NCBI RefSeq assembly: GCF_000482545.1
Contig: NZ_KI519454.1
Span: 1,488,001-1,552,000, forward strand
Direction: 5' to 3'
Length of the DNA: 64,000 nt
Source of the DNA: Arthrobacter sp. 35W
Lineage (GTDB): Bacteria > Actinomycetota > Actinomycetes > Actinomycetales > Micrococcaceae
Within the stretch, counting starts at the first letter, position 1; each line of letters starts with the position of its first letter. The translations under genes and the position numbers were made by a program. The notes under the pieces were generated by a model, which searched no databases, was not told the origin of the DNA, and worked only from the letters and a program-made list of their open reading frames with translations. This document shows, piece by piece, positions 8,913-17,254 of the stretch.

Positions 8913-9606
8913 GGACACCGAACTTCTGTGCCAGATAGCGCTGGCCGGCGGCCGTGGGGTGGGCGCCGTCCTCGCCAATGAAGCCGCCCAGATCGTCCAT
9001 GAACCAGCGCTGTGCAATCGGGTCGACAAACTCCAGCCCGGCAGCGGCCGCAGCGGATTCCAGTGCATCGCGCACGGCCAGCCTGGCTGGCTCCGGTGCC
9101 AGCGAGTTCGGCGTGGGGCCGACGACGACGACGGCCGCACCGGGGGCCGCCCGTCTGGCCTGGGCATAGACCTCTGCGGCGGCCCGCACCAGCGCCGCAT
9201 CATCGGCGCCCCTGTCGTTCTCCGAGCCGAAGATGACCACAAGATCCGTGGCGGCCGTGGCGCCGGCGGCAAGCTGCGATCCGAAGGTCTCCCCGCGGAC
9301 ACCGACACTGAGGTAGCCGCTGCCGACATCCGCCAGGCTCGTGACGTCCAGGCCTCCGACGGGTCCGGGATTCTCTTGCTGCACCAGCGCCGGCCAGCCG
9401 ACCTCGGGATTGGCCCTGTAGCCCGTGCTGATCGAATCGCCCACCACCAGCGCCTGGGCGGGGTCCGGGGCAGTGGCGGTTGCTGAAGCTGACACTGACG
9501 CTGACGGTGCCGCCTGTGGGGCAGAGCCGCAGGCGGAAACCAGCAGAACTGCACCAACCGCCGCCGACAGTGCCCGCGCCGCGGCACTGCTTCGATGCAA
9601 ACCCAT
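8875..9606 (-). CDS. SGNH/GDSL-family esterase lipoprotein
   Basis: A 243-residue predicted lipoprotein. Basic MGLHRSS is followed by a hydrophobic stretch ending LLVSAC, a lipobox with the lipidated cysteine, and then an Ala/Ser-rich linker. The SGNH domain shows block I VVGDSISTGY (catalytic Ser), block III FGSEND, and block V DGAHPTAAG (catalytic Asp and His). The ATG at 9606 is preceded by GGAAAGGGG at seven bases. Members hydrolyse esters on lipids or cell-surface polysaccharides. The substrate is not evident. A clear paralogue lies at 34160-34888 on the same strand. Confidence 0.85.
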   Translation of the reverse strand: MGLHRSSAAARALSAAVGAVLLVSACGSAPQAAPSASVSASATATAPDPAQALVVGDSISTGYRANPEVGWPALVQQENPGPVGGLDVTSLADVGSGYLSVGVRGETFGSQLAAGATAATDLVVIFGSENDRGADDAALVRAAAEVYAQARRAAPGAAVVVVGPTPNSLAPEPARLAVRDALESAAAAAGLEFVDPIAQRWFMDDLGGFIGEDGAHPTAAGQRYLAQKFGVLISAALDRHPQG

Positions 9607-9753
9607 GCCAAACCCCTTTCCGCCGCCGAACGGCATCCGGCATAGGGACCATTCTGCCCCACGTGGACCTCCGCGCCCGGCTGGTGAAGCCATCTTTTGA
9701 CCCAGAAAGCAAGAGCCTGTGGAACATTGCTGTCCAAAAACTCTTGCCATCTA

Positions 9754-9771
9754 GTGAAATACGTATTTTAC
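9754..9771. promoter_or_regulatory. near-perfect palindrome upstream of iclR-type gene
   Basis: GTGAAATACGTATTTTAC is an 18-base inverted repeat with one mismatched pair and a perfect 12-base core, AAATACGTATTT. It sits 65 bases before the IclR-type start in an AT-richer stretch between divergent genes. IclR-family regulators bind such sites and often autoregulate. It may control the transporter operon as well. Confidence 0.5.
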
Positions 9772-9835
9772 TGAATGGAACGCAAGATGTGTTTTGCACC
9801 ACATGCCACCACCATCCAGGGACGGGAAACCCACC

Positions 9836-10498
9836 ATGGCTGAATCTTCGACCCGCACCGTTGAACGTGCGCTGTCACTGCTGGCGATTGTCTGCGACCA
9901 GGGCAGTGCCACGCTGGGACACTGCGCCCGTGCTGCCGATCTTCCGGCCAGCACCGCGCTGCGGCTGCTGCGCACGCTGGAGGGCAGCGGGTTTGTCCGC
10001 AAGGACGACGACGGCAACTACCGCCCCGGCAGCCGCATCATCCAGCTCGGTGCGCAGTCGCTGAGCAATGAATCACTCGTGTCGCTGTCGCGCGAGTCCA
10101 TGGAGGCCCTGGTGGCCGAGACAGGTGAATCCGTGTACCTCAGCGTTGAGGGCCACGGCGGCACTGCCATCTATATCGCCATGATCGAGGGAACCCACTC
10201 GGTCCGGCACACCAATTGGGTGGGGCGGACCATCCCGCTCTCCGAGTCGGCGGCCGGCCGCGTGCTGCACAACGACGTTCCGGCTGCCGGGTACGTCGTC
10301 GTCGAACGCGGCATTGAAGCGGATGTGACGGCCATCGCCGCACCCATCCGCTCCGAAACCAAGGTTGTGGCTGCCCTCAGCCTGGTCATCCCGAGCTATC
10401 GGGTGGCCGAACACGATATTGACCGCTACGGCCACCAGCTCGCCCTGGCCGCCGAGGTCGTTTCATCCGGACTTGGTCGCTCGACCATTTCGGCCTAA
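9836..10498 (+). CDS. IclR-family transcriptional regulator
   Basis: A 220-residue regulator. The N-terminal winged HTH covers about residues 4-66 (RTVERALSLLAIV; LPASTALRLLRTLEGSGFV). The GAF-like IclR effector domain covers about 75-215 (SRESMEALVAETGESVYLSV; VGRTIPLSESAAGRVL; APIRSETKVVAALSLV). The domain is slightly short compared with the usual 250 residues because the segment after LHNDVP is trimmed. The start is an ATG without a strong Shine-Dalgarno sequence. The gene ends 16 bases before the transporter ATPase and probably controls that operon in response to the transported compound or its catabolite. Confidence 0.88.
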   Translation: MAESSTRTVERALSLLAIVCDQGSATLGHCARAADLPASTALRLLRTLEGSGFVRKDDDGNYRPGSRIIQLGAQSLSNESLVSLSRESMEALVAETGESVYLSVEGHGGTAIYIAMIEGTHSVRHTNWVGRTIPLSESAAGRVLHNDVPAAGYVVVERGIEADVTAIAAPIRSETKVVAALSLVIPSYRVAEHDIDRYGHQLALAAEVVSSGLGRSTISA

Positions 10499-10514
10499 AC
10501 AGGAGACCCGCCCC

Positions 10515-11621
10515 ATGATCAACTTCGACAATGTTTCAAAGGTCTACCCCGACGGCACTGTCGCCGTCGACGGTCTGACGCTCCAGGCGCCCACCGGGAA
10601 GCTCACCATCCTCATCGGCCCCTCCGGCTGCGGCAAGACCACCTCGATGCGGATGATCAACCGCCTGATCGAGCCGTCCTCGGGGGTCATCTCCCTGGAT
10701 GGGACCGACACGCAGAGCCTCAACCGGGTGGACCTGCGCCGCCGCATTGGCTACGTCATCCAGAACGCCGGACTGTTCCCGCACCGCACCATCGTGGACA
10801 ACGTCGCCGCCATGCCGCGCCTGCTCGGCACCCCCAAACGCGAGGCGCGGGCCAACGCCATGGAGCTGCTGGAGCGCGTGGGGCTGAATGAAAAGTTTGC
10901 CAACCGCTACCCCTGGCAGCTCTCCGGCGGCCAGCAGCAGCGCGTGGGTGTGGCCCGCGCGCTGGCCACGGACCCGCCCTTCCTGCTGATGGATGAGCCG
11001 TTCAGCGCCGTGGACCCGATTGTCCGGGCGCAGCTGCAGGAGGAGTTCCTGCGGCTGCAGCGCGAGATCGGCAAGACCATTGTGATGGTCACCCATGACA
11101 TCGACGAGGCCCTGAAGCTGGGCGACCAGGTCGCTGTGCTGCGCGAGGGCGGGCACCTGGCCCAGGTGGCCTCGCCGGCCCATCTGCTGGCGCACCCCGC
11201 CGATGCCTTCGTGGCCGACTTCGTCGGCACGGCGCGCGGCTACCGTGCGCTCGGTTTTGTCACGGCCGACGGAACGCTCGGTGTCGACCGCGAGCCGACG
11301 GTCCGGGTGGGCGACGACGCCGCCACCGCCACCGTGGGTGCCGACGGCTGGGCCCTGGCCGTCGATGAATCCAACATCCCCCAGGGCTGGGTGCAGCTGG
11401 GCCGCCTCAATGGGGCACAGATCACCGAATCGGACATCAACATCAGCGGCACCGTGGCCAAGGAGTTCGGCAATCTGCGCGACATGCTCAACTCCGCACT
11501 CTCCAGCCCCAGCGGCCGGGGTGTGGTGGTGGACGAGCGCGGTGTGCTGGTGGGCACCGTCAGTGCCGAAGCCATCGTCGCCGCCATCCGGACGGCCAAA
11601 CAGGAGGTGCTGGCGTCATGA
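10515..11621 (+). CDS. quaternary-amine/osmoprotectant ABC transporter ATP-binding protein (OpuC/ProV type)
   Basis: A 368-residue ATPase that energises uptake of betaine-like solutes. The Walker A is GPSGCGKTT (about 33-41), the Q-loop region VIQNAGLFPH, the signature LSGGQQQRVGVARAL, Walker B FLLMDEPFSAVDP, and the H-loop MVTHDIDEA. The roughly 120 residues after the ATPase core match the C-terminal regulatory (CBS-like) region of OpuCA/ProV. The final residues GVVVDERGVLVGTVSAEAIV are CBS-like. AGGAGA lies eight bases upstream of ATG. The stop overlaps the next start by four bases, so translation is likely coupled. Confidence 0.92.
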   Translation: MINFDNVSKVYPDGTVAVDGLTLQAPTGKLTILIGPSGCGKTTSMRMINRLIEPSSGVISLDGTDTQSLNRVDLRRRIGYVIQNAGLFPHRTIVDNVAAMPRLLGTPKREARANAMELLERVGLNEKFANRYPWQLSGGQQQRVGVARALATDPPFLLMDEPFSAVDPIVRAQLQEEFLRLQREIGKTIVMVTHDIDEALKLGDQVAVLREGGHLAQVASPAHLLAHPADAFVADFVGTARGYRALGFVTADGTLGVDREPTVRVGDDAATATVGADGWALAVDESNIPQGWVQLGRLNGAQITESDINISGTVAKEFGNLRDMLNSALSSPSGRGVVVDERGVLVGTVSAEAIVAAIRTAKQEVLAS

Positions 11622-12268
11622 CCATTGATTGGATCTTCGCCAACATTGGGCGGATCAGCGAGCTGACAGCCTCGCACATCTTCCTCACCCTCGTGCCCAC
11701 CCTGCTGGGCCTGATCGTGGCCCTGCCGCTGGGCTGGTGGGCCCACCGCCGCCGCGGTGCCTACCCGGTGATCGTCGGAGCGGCCGGACTGCTCTACACC
11801 ATCCCTTCATTGGCCCTCTTCGTCCTGCTGCCGCAGGTGCTGGGCACCAAGATCCTTGATCCGCTCAATGTGGTGGTGGCCCTGACCGTCTACACGGTGG
11901 CCCTGCTGGTCCGCGTGGTGGCCGATGGCCTCTCCTCGGTGCCGATTGAGACGGTCCAGGCCGCAACGGCCATGGGCTACCGCGGTTGGCAGCGCCTGTG
12001 GCTGGTGGAACTGCCGGTGGCGGTTCCGGTGATCGCTTCGGGCATGCGCGTGGCCGTGGTGGCCAACGTCAGCATCGTGACGATGGCGGCCCTGCTGGGC
12101 ATTCCCCAGCTGGGCTCCCTCTTCACCCAGGGGTTCCAGCTGCGGCTCTTCGTGCCGATCATCACCGGCATCGTGCTCTGCCTGGTGCTGGCCGTGCTGC
12201 TGGACCTCCTTCTGGTGTGGCTCAACCGGGCACTCACTCCGTGGCGACAGAAGACGGTGACGTCATGA
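11618..12268 (+). CDS. osmoprotectant ABC transporter permease (OpuCB/OpuCD type), first copy
   Basis: A 216-residue inner-membrane permease with five to six predicted transmembrane segments. The conserved coupling (EAA) loop is ETVQAATAMGYRGWQRLWLVELPVAVPVI, split here by the usual Gly. It is the typical single-domain permease of quaternary-amine transporters and forms a heterodimer with the next gene product. It overlaps both neighbours by four bases (ATGA), a hallmark of one tightly coupled operon. Confidence 0.9.
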   Translation: MTIDWIFANIGRISELTASHIFLTLVPTLLGLIVALPLGWWAHRRRGAYPVIVGAAGLLYTIPSLALFVLLPQVLGTKILDPLNVVVALTVYTVALLVRVVADGLSSVPIETVQAATAMGYRGWQRLWLVELPVAVPVIASGMRVAVVANVSIVTMAALLGIPQLGSLFTQGFQLRLFVPIITGIVLCLVLAVLLDLLLVWLNRALTPWRQKTVTS

Positions 12269-13020
12269 ACATCTTTGACTTCTTCACACAACCCGCCAAC
12301 TGGGTCGGCTCCGAGGGCATCCCCGGCGCCATCGGCCTCCACCTGATGTACTCCGGCATCTCCTTGCTGATTGCCCTCGCGATCGCCGTGCCGCTGGGCG
12401 TCTATGTGGGCTACACCGGCCGCGGCGAGGCGGTGGTGGCTGGTCTGGCAAATGCCCTGCGCGCCCTGCCGACGCTGGGCCTGCTGATCCTGGTGGTCAT
12501 GATCCTTGCCCCGGTCTTCGGCTCGTCCCTGGCCTTTGTCCTCCCCACCATCGTGGTCCTGGTGCTGCTGGCGGTGCCGCCGATCTTGACCGGCACCTAC
12601 TCCGGCATCCAGGCCGCGGACCCCGACGCCGTCGGTGCCGCCCGGGGGATGGGCTACACCAAGGCCCAGATCCTCTGGCACATCCAACTGCCCTGCGCCC
12701 TGCCGCTGCTGCTCTCGGGCATCCGCGGGGCCACCCTGCAGATCGTCTCCACGGCCACCGTGGCGGCGTACGTGGGCCTGGGCGGACTGGGCCGGTTCAT
12801 CATCGACGGCCGCGCCCAGGGCGACTACTCCAAGATGGCCGCAGGTGCCATCCTGGTGGCCCTGCTGGCCCTGGTCCTAGAACTGGCCTTCATTGCCATT
12901 GGGCGGCTCGTGATCTCACCCGGTCTGCAGCGGACCACCCGCCGCAGCCGGAAAACCCCGGCGCCACCGCAGCCACAGCCCCCGGCCCCGGCGCAGGTGC
13001 TTGCCTCCTCCGCCACTTAG
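12265..13020 (+). CDS. osmoprotectant ABC transporter permease, second copy
   Basis: A 251-residue permease with about six membrane segments and an EAA loop region around AADPDAVGAARGMGYTKAQI followed by PCALPLLLSG. The start is the ATG overlapping the upstream stop, although the frame stays open further upstream. The C-terminal tail is basic and proline-rich (residues about 225-251), probably a cytoplasmic extension. Two different permeases with one ATPase and one binding protein is the OpuC-type layout, rather than the ProVWX layout with one permease. Confidence 0.9.
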   Translation: MNIFDFFTQPANWVGSEGIPGAIGLHLMYSGISLLIALAIAVPLGVYVGYTGRGEAVVAGLANALRALPTLGLLILVVMILAPVFGSSLAFVLPTIVVLVLLAVPPILTGTYSGIQAADPDAVGAARGMGYTKAQILWHIQLPCALPLLLSGIRGATLQIVSTATVAAYVGLGGLGRFIIDGRAQGDYSKMAAGAILVALLALVLELAFIAIGRLVISPGLQRTTRRSRKTPAPPQPQPPAPAQVLASSAT

Positions 13021-13074
13021 CACCACGTACAAATCCCTTCAGCCCACCCCACCTCCACCCTCTGGGAGACAACC

Positions 13075-13986
13075 ATGAAAAAAGCAGCACTCTTCGCGGC
13101 CGTGGCCGCAGCCTCCGCCCTGGCCCTCAGCGCCTGCGGTGGCAGCCCGCTCAGCAGCTCCGACGGCGGCAATACCGGCGGCGCCAGTGGATCAGTGATC
13201 ATTGGCTCGGCGGATTTCGCCGAAAGCCAGTTGGTTGCCAGCATCTACTCCCAGGCCCTGCAGAAGGCCGGCGTCAGCGTCAAGGAACAGTTCAACATTG
13301 GCAGCCGCGAGGTTTACATGGCGGCCCTGAAGGACGGCTCGGTGGACGTTGTGCCGGAGTACTCCGGAGCCCTGTTGAAGTACCTTGACCAGGCGTCCAC
13401 GGCCAGTACGACGGCGGACGTCACCAAGGAGCTCACCGCCAAGCTGCCCTCCGATCTCAGCCTGCTGGCCGCCTCGCCGGCCGAGGACAAGGATGTCCTG
13501 GCCGTAACCAAGGCGACGGCTGAGAAGTACAACCTGAAGTCCATCGGCGACCTGGCGGCCGTGGGCGGCGAGATCACCCTGGGCGGTCCGCCGGAGTGGA
13601 AGACCCGCGTCAACGGCGTGCTGGGCCTGAAGGATCTCTACGGAATCACCTTCAAGGACTTCGTCACGTTGGATGCCGGCGGACCGCTGACCATGACGGC
13701 GCTGACGTCCGGCCAGATCCAGGCCGGGGACCTCTTCAGTACGGACCCCGGCCTGAAGACCAACAACCTGGTGGCACTGACTGATGACAAGTCCCTGTTT
13801 GCCGCCGAGAACGTGGTGCCGGTGGTCAAGACATCCAAGTCGTCGGACACCATCAAGACCACACTCGACGCCGTCTCGGCCAAGCTCACCACCGAGGATC
13901 TGATCGAGATGAACACCAAGGCGGCCACGGGCACCAACCTGTCCGACATCGCCAAGGAATGGCTCGGCAAGGCTGGGCTGGGATAG
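13075..13986 (+). CDS. osmoprotectant/quaternary-amine-binding lipoprotein (OpuCC/OsmF type)
   Basis: A 303-residue substrate-binding protein. It has a signal peptide with lipobox LALSAC (Cys near residue 21), a Ser/Gly linker, then a type II binding fold of the OpuAC superfamily: VIIGSADFAESQLVASIYSQAL, DGSVDVVPEYSGALLKYL, and a late EMNTKAATGTNLSDIAKEWL. The DVVPEYSG motif is typical for OpuC/OpuF-like receptors of choline, betaine or carnitine. GGGAGA precedes the ATG. It is the last gene of the operon and is followed by strong hairpins. The precise ligand cannot be told. Confidence 0.9.
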   Translation: MKKAALFAAVAAASALALSACGGSPLSSSDGGNTGGASGSVIIGSADFAESQLVASIYSQALQKAGVSVKEQFNIGSREVYMAALKDGSVDVVPEYSGALLKYLDQASTASTTADVTKELTAKLPSDLSLLAASPAEDKDVLAVTKATAEKYNLKSIGDLAAVGGEITLGGPPEWKTRVNGVLGLKDLYGITFKDFVTLDAGGPLTMTALTSGQIQAGDLFSTDPGLKTNNLVALTDDKSLFAAENVVPVVKTSKSSDTIKTTLDAVSAKLTTEDLIEMNTKAATGTNLSDIAKEWLGKAGLG

Positions 13987-13998
13987 CAGCACCCGCCG

Positions 13999-14081
13999 CC
14001 ACCGGCGCATGGCGCCGGTGGGCACCGCAGAGTGGCAAGCAGCCGGGGCCGTCCGACACCAGTCGGGCGGCCCCGGCTGCT
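13999..14081 (+). terminator. two consecutive GC-rich hairpins ending the transporter operon
   Basis: The first hairpin is a perfect 10-base stem with a 3-base loop, CCACCGGCGC / GCGCCGGTGG (13999-14021). The second spans 14038-14081. It has a 14-base perfect outer stem (AGCAGCCGGGGCCG and its complement) and a further 6-pair inner stem containing one T-G pair, and it is followed by TTGATTT. Together they are a convincing termination region. Confidence 0.8.
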
Positions 14082-14086
14082 TGATT

Positions 14087-14130
14087 TCGACAGGCTCAAT
14101 CAGCACAGCCGTTCGTCGAGTGCCTGTCGA
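14087..14130. repeat. intergenic inverted repeat, TCGACAGGC family
   Basis: TCGACAGGC (14087-14095) and its complement GCCTGTCGA (14122-14130) form an inverted repeat just after the terminator. Its sequence resembles the units in the 2402-2670 array, and such elements recur between genes in Arthrobacter-like genomes. Confidence 0.55.
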
Positions 14131-14266
14131 GACGCCGTGACCGGCCAGCGGTTGGGTCTCGAGGCTGGACGACCGGTCCGCGGCAGCCGCCCTATCTGAA
14201 TCCAGCCGACGAGTGTAGGTTGTGGATCAGTGGCCCCTTCGCGTTGGACTCGAGGAGTTGGTGGCA

Positions 14267-14518
14267 GTGAAAGAACTTCGAAACATTCCCCGGTGGGCGG
14301 CCGTACTCTCCCTGTGCGTGGCGGCCGCGGCTGCTGCTTTTCTCGTCATCGGGGTTCTCCACGCGGCAACTGGTGCCGGTGCGACCCAAGTCCTCTTTGA
14401 CGCTTTAATGGCCGGTGCGCTGGCGCTAGGTGGGTGGTCGATAGCAGTCAAGGGAAACCCCGCGCTGTCGAGGCGCGGGGGCACCCCGCCCAACCGCCGG
14501 AGCCCCCTCGGCTGGTAA
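14267..14518 (+). CDS. small predicted two-TM membrane protein
   Basis: An 83-residue hypothetical protein starting at GTG 14267, which has GAGGAG nine bases upstream. An in-frame ATG at 14222 lacks such a site. It has two hydrophobic segments (AAVLSLCVAAAAAAFLVIGVL split over about residues 10-30, and LFDALMAGALALGGWSIAV about 43-61). The C-terminus is basic and encoded partly by another TCGAGGCGCGGG-type repeat, so it may be extended by repeat-derived sequence. No family was recognised. Confidence 0.45.
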   Translation: MKELRNIPRWAAVLSLCVAAAAAAFLVIGVLHAATGAGATQVLFDALMAGALALGGWSIAVKGNPALSRRGGTPPNRRSPLGW

Positions 14519-14575
14519 CGCCGGCTGGTGACGTCGGCCGGGCGTTCAAGGTTCCAACCAGGTGTCGCTGAAGGG

Positions 14576-15310
14576 CTACTGCGGAGGCCGGAACGCAGCT
14601 TCGATGACGGCGGCGAGGTCAGAGCCGGCCCGAAGCAGGGACACTGTCCCTGAGGAAATGGTGTCGAGGAGTCCCTGCAGAATCTGCTGGACACCACCGA
14701 TGCCCTCAAACCGGCGCAGGGCGTTCATGACGTCTCGAACCGCCGGAATTCCGTACCCGGCGCCGCGCAGCGCCACGACGATGCGTGCCTCTCTGACCAC
14801 TGCGGGCACGTAGGAGCGGGCATGGAGGGCTGTTACACGCTCCGGCACGGCGAGTCCCTCGGCTTCCCAGTACCGCAGCGTTGACGGCCGAACTCCAAGT
14901 GCTGAGGCAAGCCCGGAAATGGTCATCGCATCGGATTCCGTGTCCTCCTCTAGATCCGTGGCCTCCGATGCGATGGCGTGGAGTGCGTCTTGGGCGTACA
15001 GGACGTCGCTGCGCTCTTGCGCGAGGCCAACGTACACCTCACAGATGGCTGCTGCGGCAGACTCGACGGACCCCGCCAGAAGCTGGGGGAGCAGTCGGCG
15101 CGCTGCCACGGGGCCGGCAGCTCCCGCCAGGCCGCGGTAGGCGCGGACGGCGTGCACGTGGATCGGGGCAAACGAGCGATATCCGGTGGCGCTTCGTAGA
15201 CCCGGCGGTATGACGCCCAGCCGCTCAAGATCGCGGATGTGCTGGACCGAGTACCCCGTTGCGCGGGCAACATCGATGGTGCGCAGAACAGGTGGGTTGA
15301 GACCGGTCAT
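14576..15310 (-). CDS. MerR-family regulator with two MerR HTH domains
   Basis: A 244-residue regulator. The first MerR-type HTH covers about residues 9-62 (TIDVARATGYSVQHIRDLER, then GYRSFAPIHVHAVRAYRGL). The second covers about 128-195 (MTISGLASALGVRPSTLRYWEAEGL, then RSYVPAVVREARIVVALRGAGY). The second copy has the better match to the RYWEAEGL consensus. Most MerR proteins have one HTH plus a dimerisation coiled coil. Here both may be in one chain, so a monomer could mimic a dimer. No metal-binding cysteine pair is seen, and the only cysteine lies in the linker helix (AAAAICEVYV). It is divergent from the DUF6194 gene, the usual geometry for a MerR target. Confidence 0.85.
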   Translation of the reverse strand: MTGLNPPVLRTIDVARATGYSVQHIRDLERLGVIPPGLRSATGYRSFAPIHVHAVRAYRGLAGAAGPVAARRLLPQLLAGSVESAAAAICEVYVGLAQERSDVLYAQDALHAIASEATDLEEDTESDAMTISGLASALGVRPSTLRYWEAEGLAVPERVTALHARSYVPAVVREARIVVALRGAGYGIPAVRDVMNALRRFEGIGGVQQILQGLLDTISSGTVSLLRAGSDLAAVIEAAFRPPQ

Positions 15311-15372
15311 GCGCCATCCCTGCCTTCCTGTCCATCAACCCCACACAAGCACTTGAATGCCATGGTTGAGGT

Positions 15373-15840
15373 ATGAGTATGGAAGAGATCATAGAGTTGG
15401 CACAAGGCTTCGAAGGGGTGCTCGTAGTGGCCCCGGGCCCGGGCGGCAACGCGCCGGCCATTGCCTGGGGCGACTCGTTCTTCTACTACGCCCCGGACGG
15501 GCAGATGCCGGCGAATGTCCAGCCCTACGCAACGATCGTCACGAAGAACTACCCGGACGACACCACATCCGGCCTCGATCCTGACGGTCGTTGGCGGCTG
15601 AACATCCATGTCGACCCAGCCACGTTTCTGCAGCTGACGGGCGATGCCCCGCGCACCATCCACCAGATGTGGAACTACGCGGCTGCCGATGTCGTGATGC
15701 CGCACCCTGTGTACGGCCCGCTCGGGTGGATCGCCGTCGTCAATCCGGCAGACGCGACGATCGAAACCGTCAGAGGGCTCCTCCGCACGGCACATGCCGC
15801 GGCCCGTGCCCGCTGGGAGCGGCGCCACGAGAAGAACTGA
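15373..15840 (+). CDS. DUF6194 family protein
   Basis: A 155-residue soluble protein. Motifs IAWGDSFFYYAPDG, QPYATIVTKNYP and FRVNI-like RWRLNIHVD correspond to the actinobacterial DUF6194 family as remembered. The role is unknown. The C-terminal part (VYGPLGWIAVVNPADATIETVRGLLRTAH, with a gap) has the feel of a luciferase-like or YjbR/MmcQ-related fold. Two starts are possible. The ATG at 15379 has GAGG seven bases upstream, while that at 15373 has it only one base upstream. It is divergent from the double-MerR gene, 62 bases apart. Confidence 0.7.
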   Translation: MSMEEIIELAQGFEGVLVVAPGPGGNAPAIAWGDSFFYYAPDGQMPANVQPYATIVTKNYPDDTTSGLDPDGRWRLNIHVDPATFLQLTGDAPRTIHQMWNYAAADVVMPHPVYGPLGWIAVVNPADATIETVRGLLRTAHAAARARWERRHEKN

Positions 15841-15867
15841 ACGGTCCATGGCCGTTGCCATGGCACC

Positions 15868-17082
15868 ATGGATGCCATGACTACAGAACCGACAGCGCCG
15901 CTGACCATCACCAATGCCCTGATCTTCGACGGAACATCGGCCGATCTGGTCGAAGGATCCATCGTCTTCAACGGTGGTCTGGTGGCCGAGGTGGGGGATG
16001 TTGAACCCCAGGGTCAGGTGGTGGACGCCGCCGGCAAGGTGGTGGTTCCCGGACTCATTGATGCGCATTTCCACGCCTATGCCGTGGGCCTGGGCGGCAT
16101 GGAGGTGGAACGCAGTCCGCTGAGCTACTCCGCCCTGGTGGGCGCACAGCGACTGGGCCTGGCCCTGGGCCGGGGATTCACCACAGTCCGCGACGTCGCC
16201 GGCGGTGACATCGGACTGTCCAAGGCGATCGAGAAGGGGCTGTTCGCCTCACCGCGCTACTACTACACCGGCCCGGCTTTCAGCCAGACGGGTGGACACG
16301 GGGACCCGCGGGCCGCCGACGTCGATGTTTGCTTCAGCCATGGCCACATGTGCGCGGTGGTGGACGGCGTGGACCAGCTGCGCCAGGCGGTGCGGGAACG
16401 TTTCCGCACCGGCAGCCACGCAATCAAGATCATGACCTCCGGGGGAGTGGTGTCCCTGACCGACCCCATCCGCGTCCCGCAGTACTCGGGCGAGGAGATC
16501 CGCGCAGTGGTGGACGAGGCCACGCGCCGCGGCAGCTACGTGGCCGCCCATGCCTACTCTCCCGAGGCGATCCGGCACTCCGTGGAAAACGGCGTCAGGT
16601 CCATCGAGCACGGCAATCTGCTCGACGAGGCGACGGCGGAGCTGATGGCCGAGCATGGGGCGTTCCTGGTGCCGACCCTTGCCGCCTACGACGCCATGAA
16701 CCGCCGCGGCGAGGCCGCGGGACTGAACCCCGTATCCCAGGCCAAGAACGCCGAGGTGCTCTCCGCGGGCAAGGATGCCATCGGCATGGCCCTGCGTGCC
16801 GGCGTCCGCGTGGGCTTCGGCTCGGACCTGATGGGGGAGCTGGAGGACGACCAGCTGCAGGGGGTCAGGTTGCAGATCGAGGCCGTTGGCGTGCTGGAGA
16901 CGCTGCGGTCCATGACCAGCGTCAACGCCGAGCTGCTGCAGAACCCCAGCCTGGGCAGCCTGCGGGCGGGCGCCGTCGGCGACGCCGTACTGCTGGACGG
17001 GAACCCCTTCGAGGACCCGGCCGTGCTGTGGGACGAGTCCCGGCCGCGGACAGTGCTCCAGGCCGGACGCGTCACCGCCTGA
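15868..17082 (+). CDS. metal-dependent amidohydrolase (imidazolonepropionase/Xaa-Pro-like)
   Basis: A 404-residue amidohydrolase-superfamily enzyme. A beta-sandwich segment flanks the TIM barrel. The metal site shows VVPGLIDAHFHAY (HxH), a lysine in IKIMTSGGV, histidines in YVAAHAYS and SIEHGN, and the aspartate in FGSDLMGE. This set is that of the dinuclear imidazolonepropionase-like/carboxypeptidase branch. The substrate is unknown; peptides, carbamates or lactams are possible. The start is ATG 15868 or 15877. No clear Shine-Dalgarno is seen. A hairpin follows. Confidence 0.85.
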   Translation: MDAMTTEPTAPLTITNALIFDGTSADLVEGSIVFNGGLVAEVGDVEPQGQVVDAAGKVVVPGLIDAHFHAYAVGLGGMEVERSPLSYSALVGAQRLGLALGRGFTTVRDVAGGDIGLSKAIEKGLFASPRYYYTGPAFSQTGGHGDPRAADVDVCFSHGHMCAVVDGVDQLRQAVRERFRTGSHAIKIMTSGGVVSLTDPIRVPQYSGEEIRAVVDEATRRGSYVAAHAYSPEAIRHSVENGVRSIEHGNLLDEATAELMAEHGAFLVPTLAAYDAMNRRGEAAGLNPVSQAKNAEVLSAGKDAIGMALRAGVRVGFGSDLMGELEDDQLQGVRLQIEAVGVLETLRSMTSVNAELLQNPSLGSLRAGAVGDAVLLDGNPFEDPAVLWDESRPRTVLQAGRVTA

Positions 17083-17099
17083 GTCCGGGTGCCGGGCAT

Positions 17100-17125
17100 G
17101 GGTGGCGCAGCGGGCGGCGCCACCC
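17100..17125 (+). terminator. hairpin after the amidohydrolase gene
   Basis: GGGTGGCGC and GCGCCACCC form a nine-base perfect stem with an eight-base loop, followed by further GC-rich sequence and no T tract. It separates the amidohydrolase from the operator-controlled aminotransferase unit. Confidence 0.5.
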
Positions 17126-17169
17126 GGCCGGGGCCCATCGGTTGTGACGGCGGTCATGGGCTGGTAAAT

Positions 17170-17179
17170 TGAACGTTCA
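17170..17179. promoter_or_regulatory. LacI-type operator O1
   Basis: TGAACGTTCA, a perfect 10-base palindrome with the central CG typical for LacI-family sites. An identical copy follows with centres 53 bases apart, close to five helical turns. That suits looping by a LacI-family tetramer or joint binding by two dimers. Confidence 0.7.
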
Positions 17180-17222
17180 TATCCACCCTCCCGTGCAGCA
17201 CCGATTCGAAGTGGTAGAAATT

Positions 17223-17232
17223 TGAACGTTCA
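17223..17232. promoter_or_regulatory. LacI-type operator O2
   Basis: A second identical TGAACGTTCA. It overlaps a TTG triplet (17222) that could be read as a start of the aminotransferase. The true start is therefore more likely the ATG at 17255, or the transcript is very short-leadered. Confidence 0.7.
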
Positions 17233-17254
17233 TATTGCCAATCCAGCCCTGTCG

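Noticed and set aside
7356-9737. 793-codon open frame on the minus strand under the phosphotransferase and SGNH genes
   Set aside because: It runs through two well-supported genes in another frame. The translated sequence is low-complexity His/Arg/Gln-rich and resembles no family.
17222-17254. TTG 17222 as start of the class V aminotransferase
   Set aside because: The codon lies within operator O2 and lacks a clear ribosome binding site. The conserved N-terminus begins at the ATG at 17255, though the longer form cannot be excluded.
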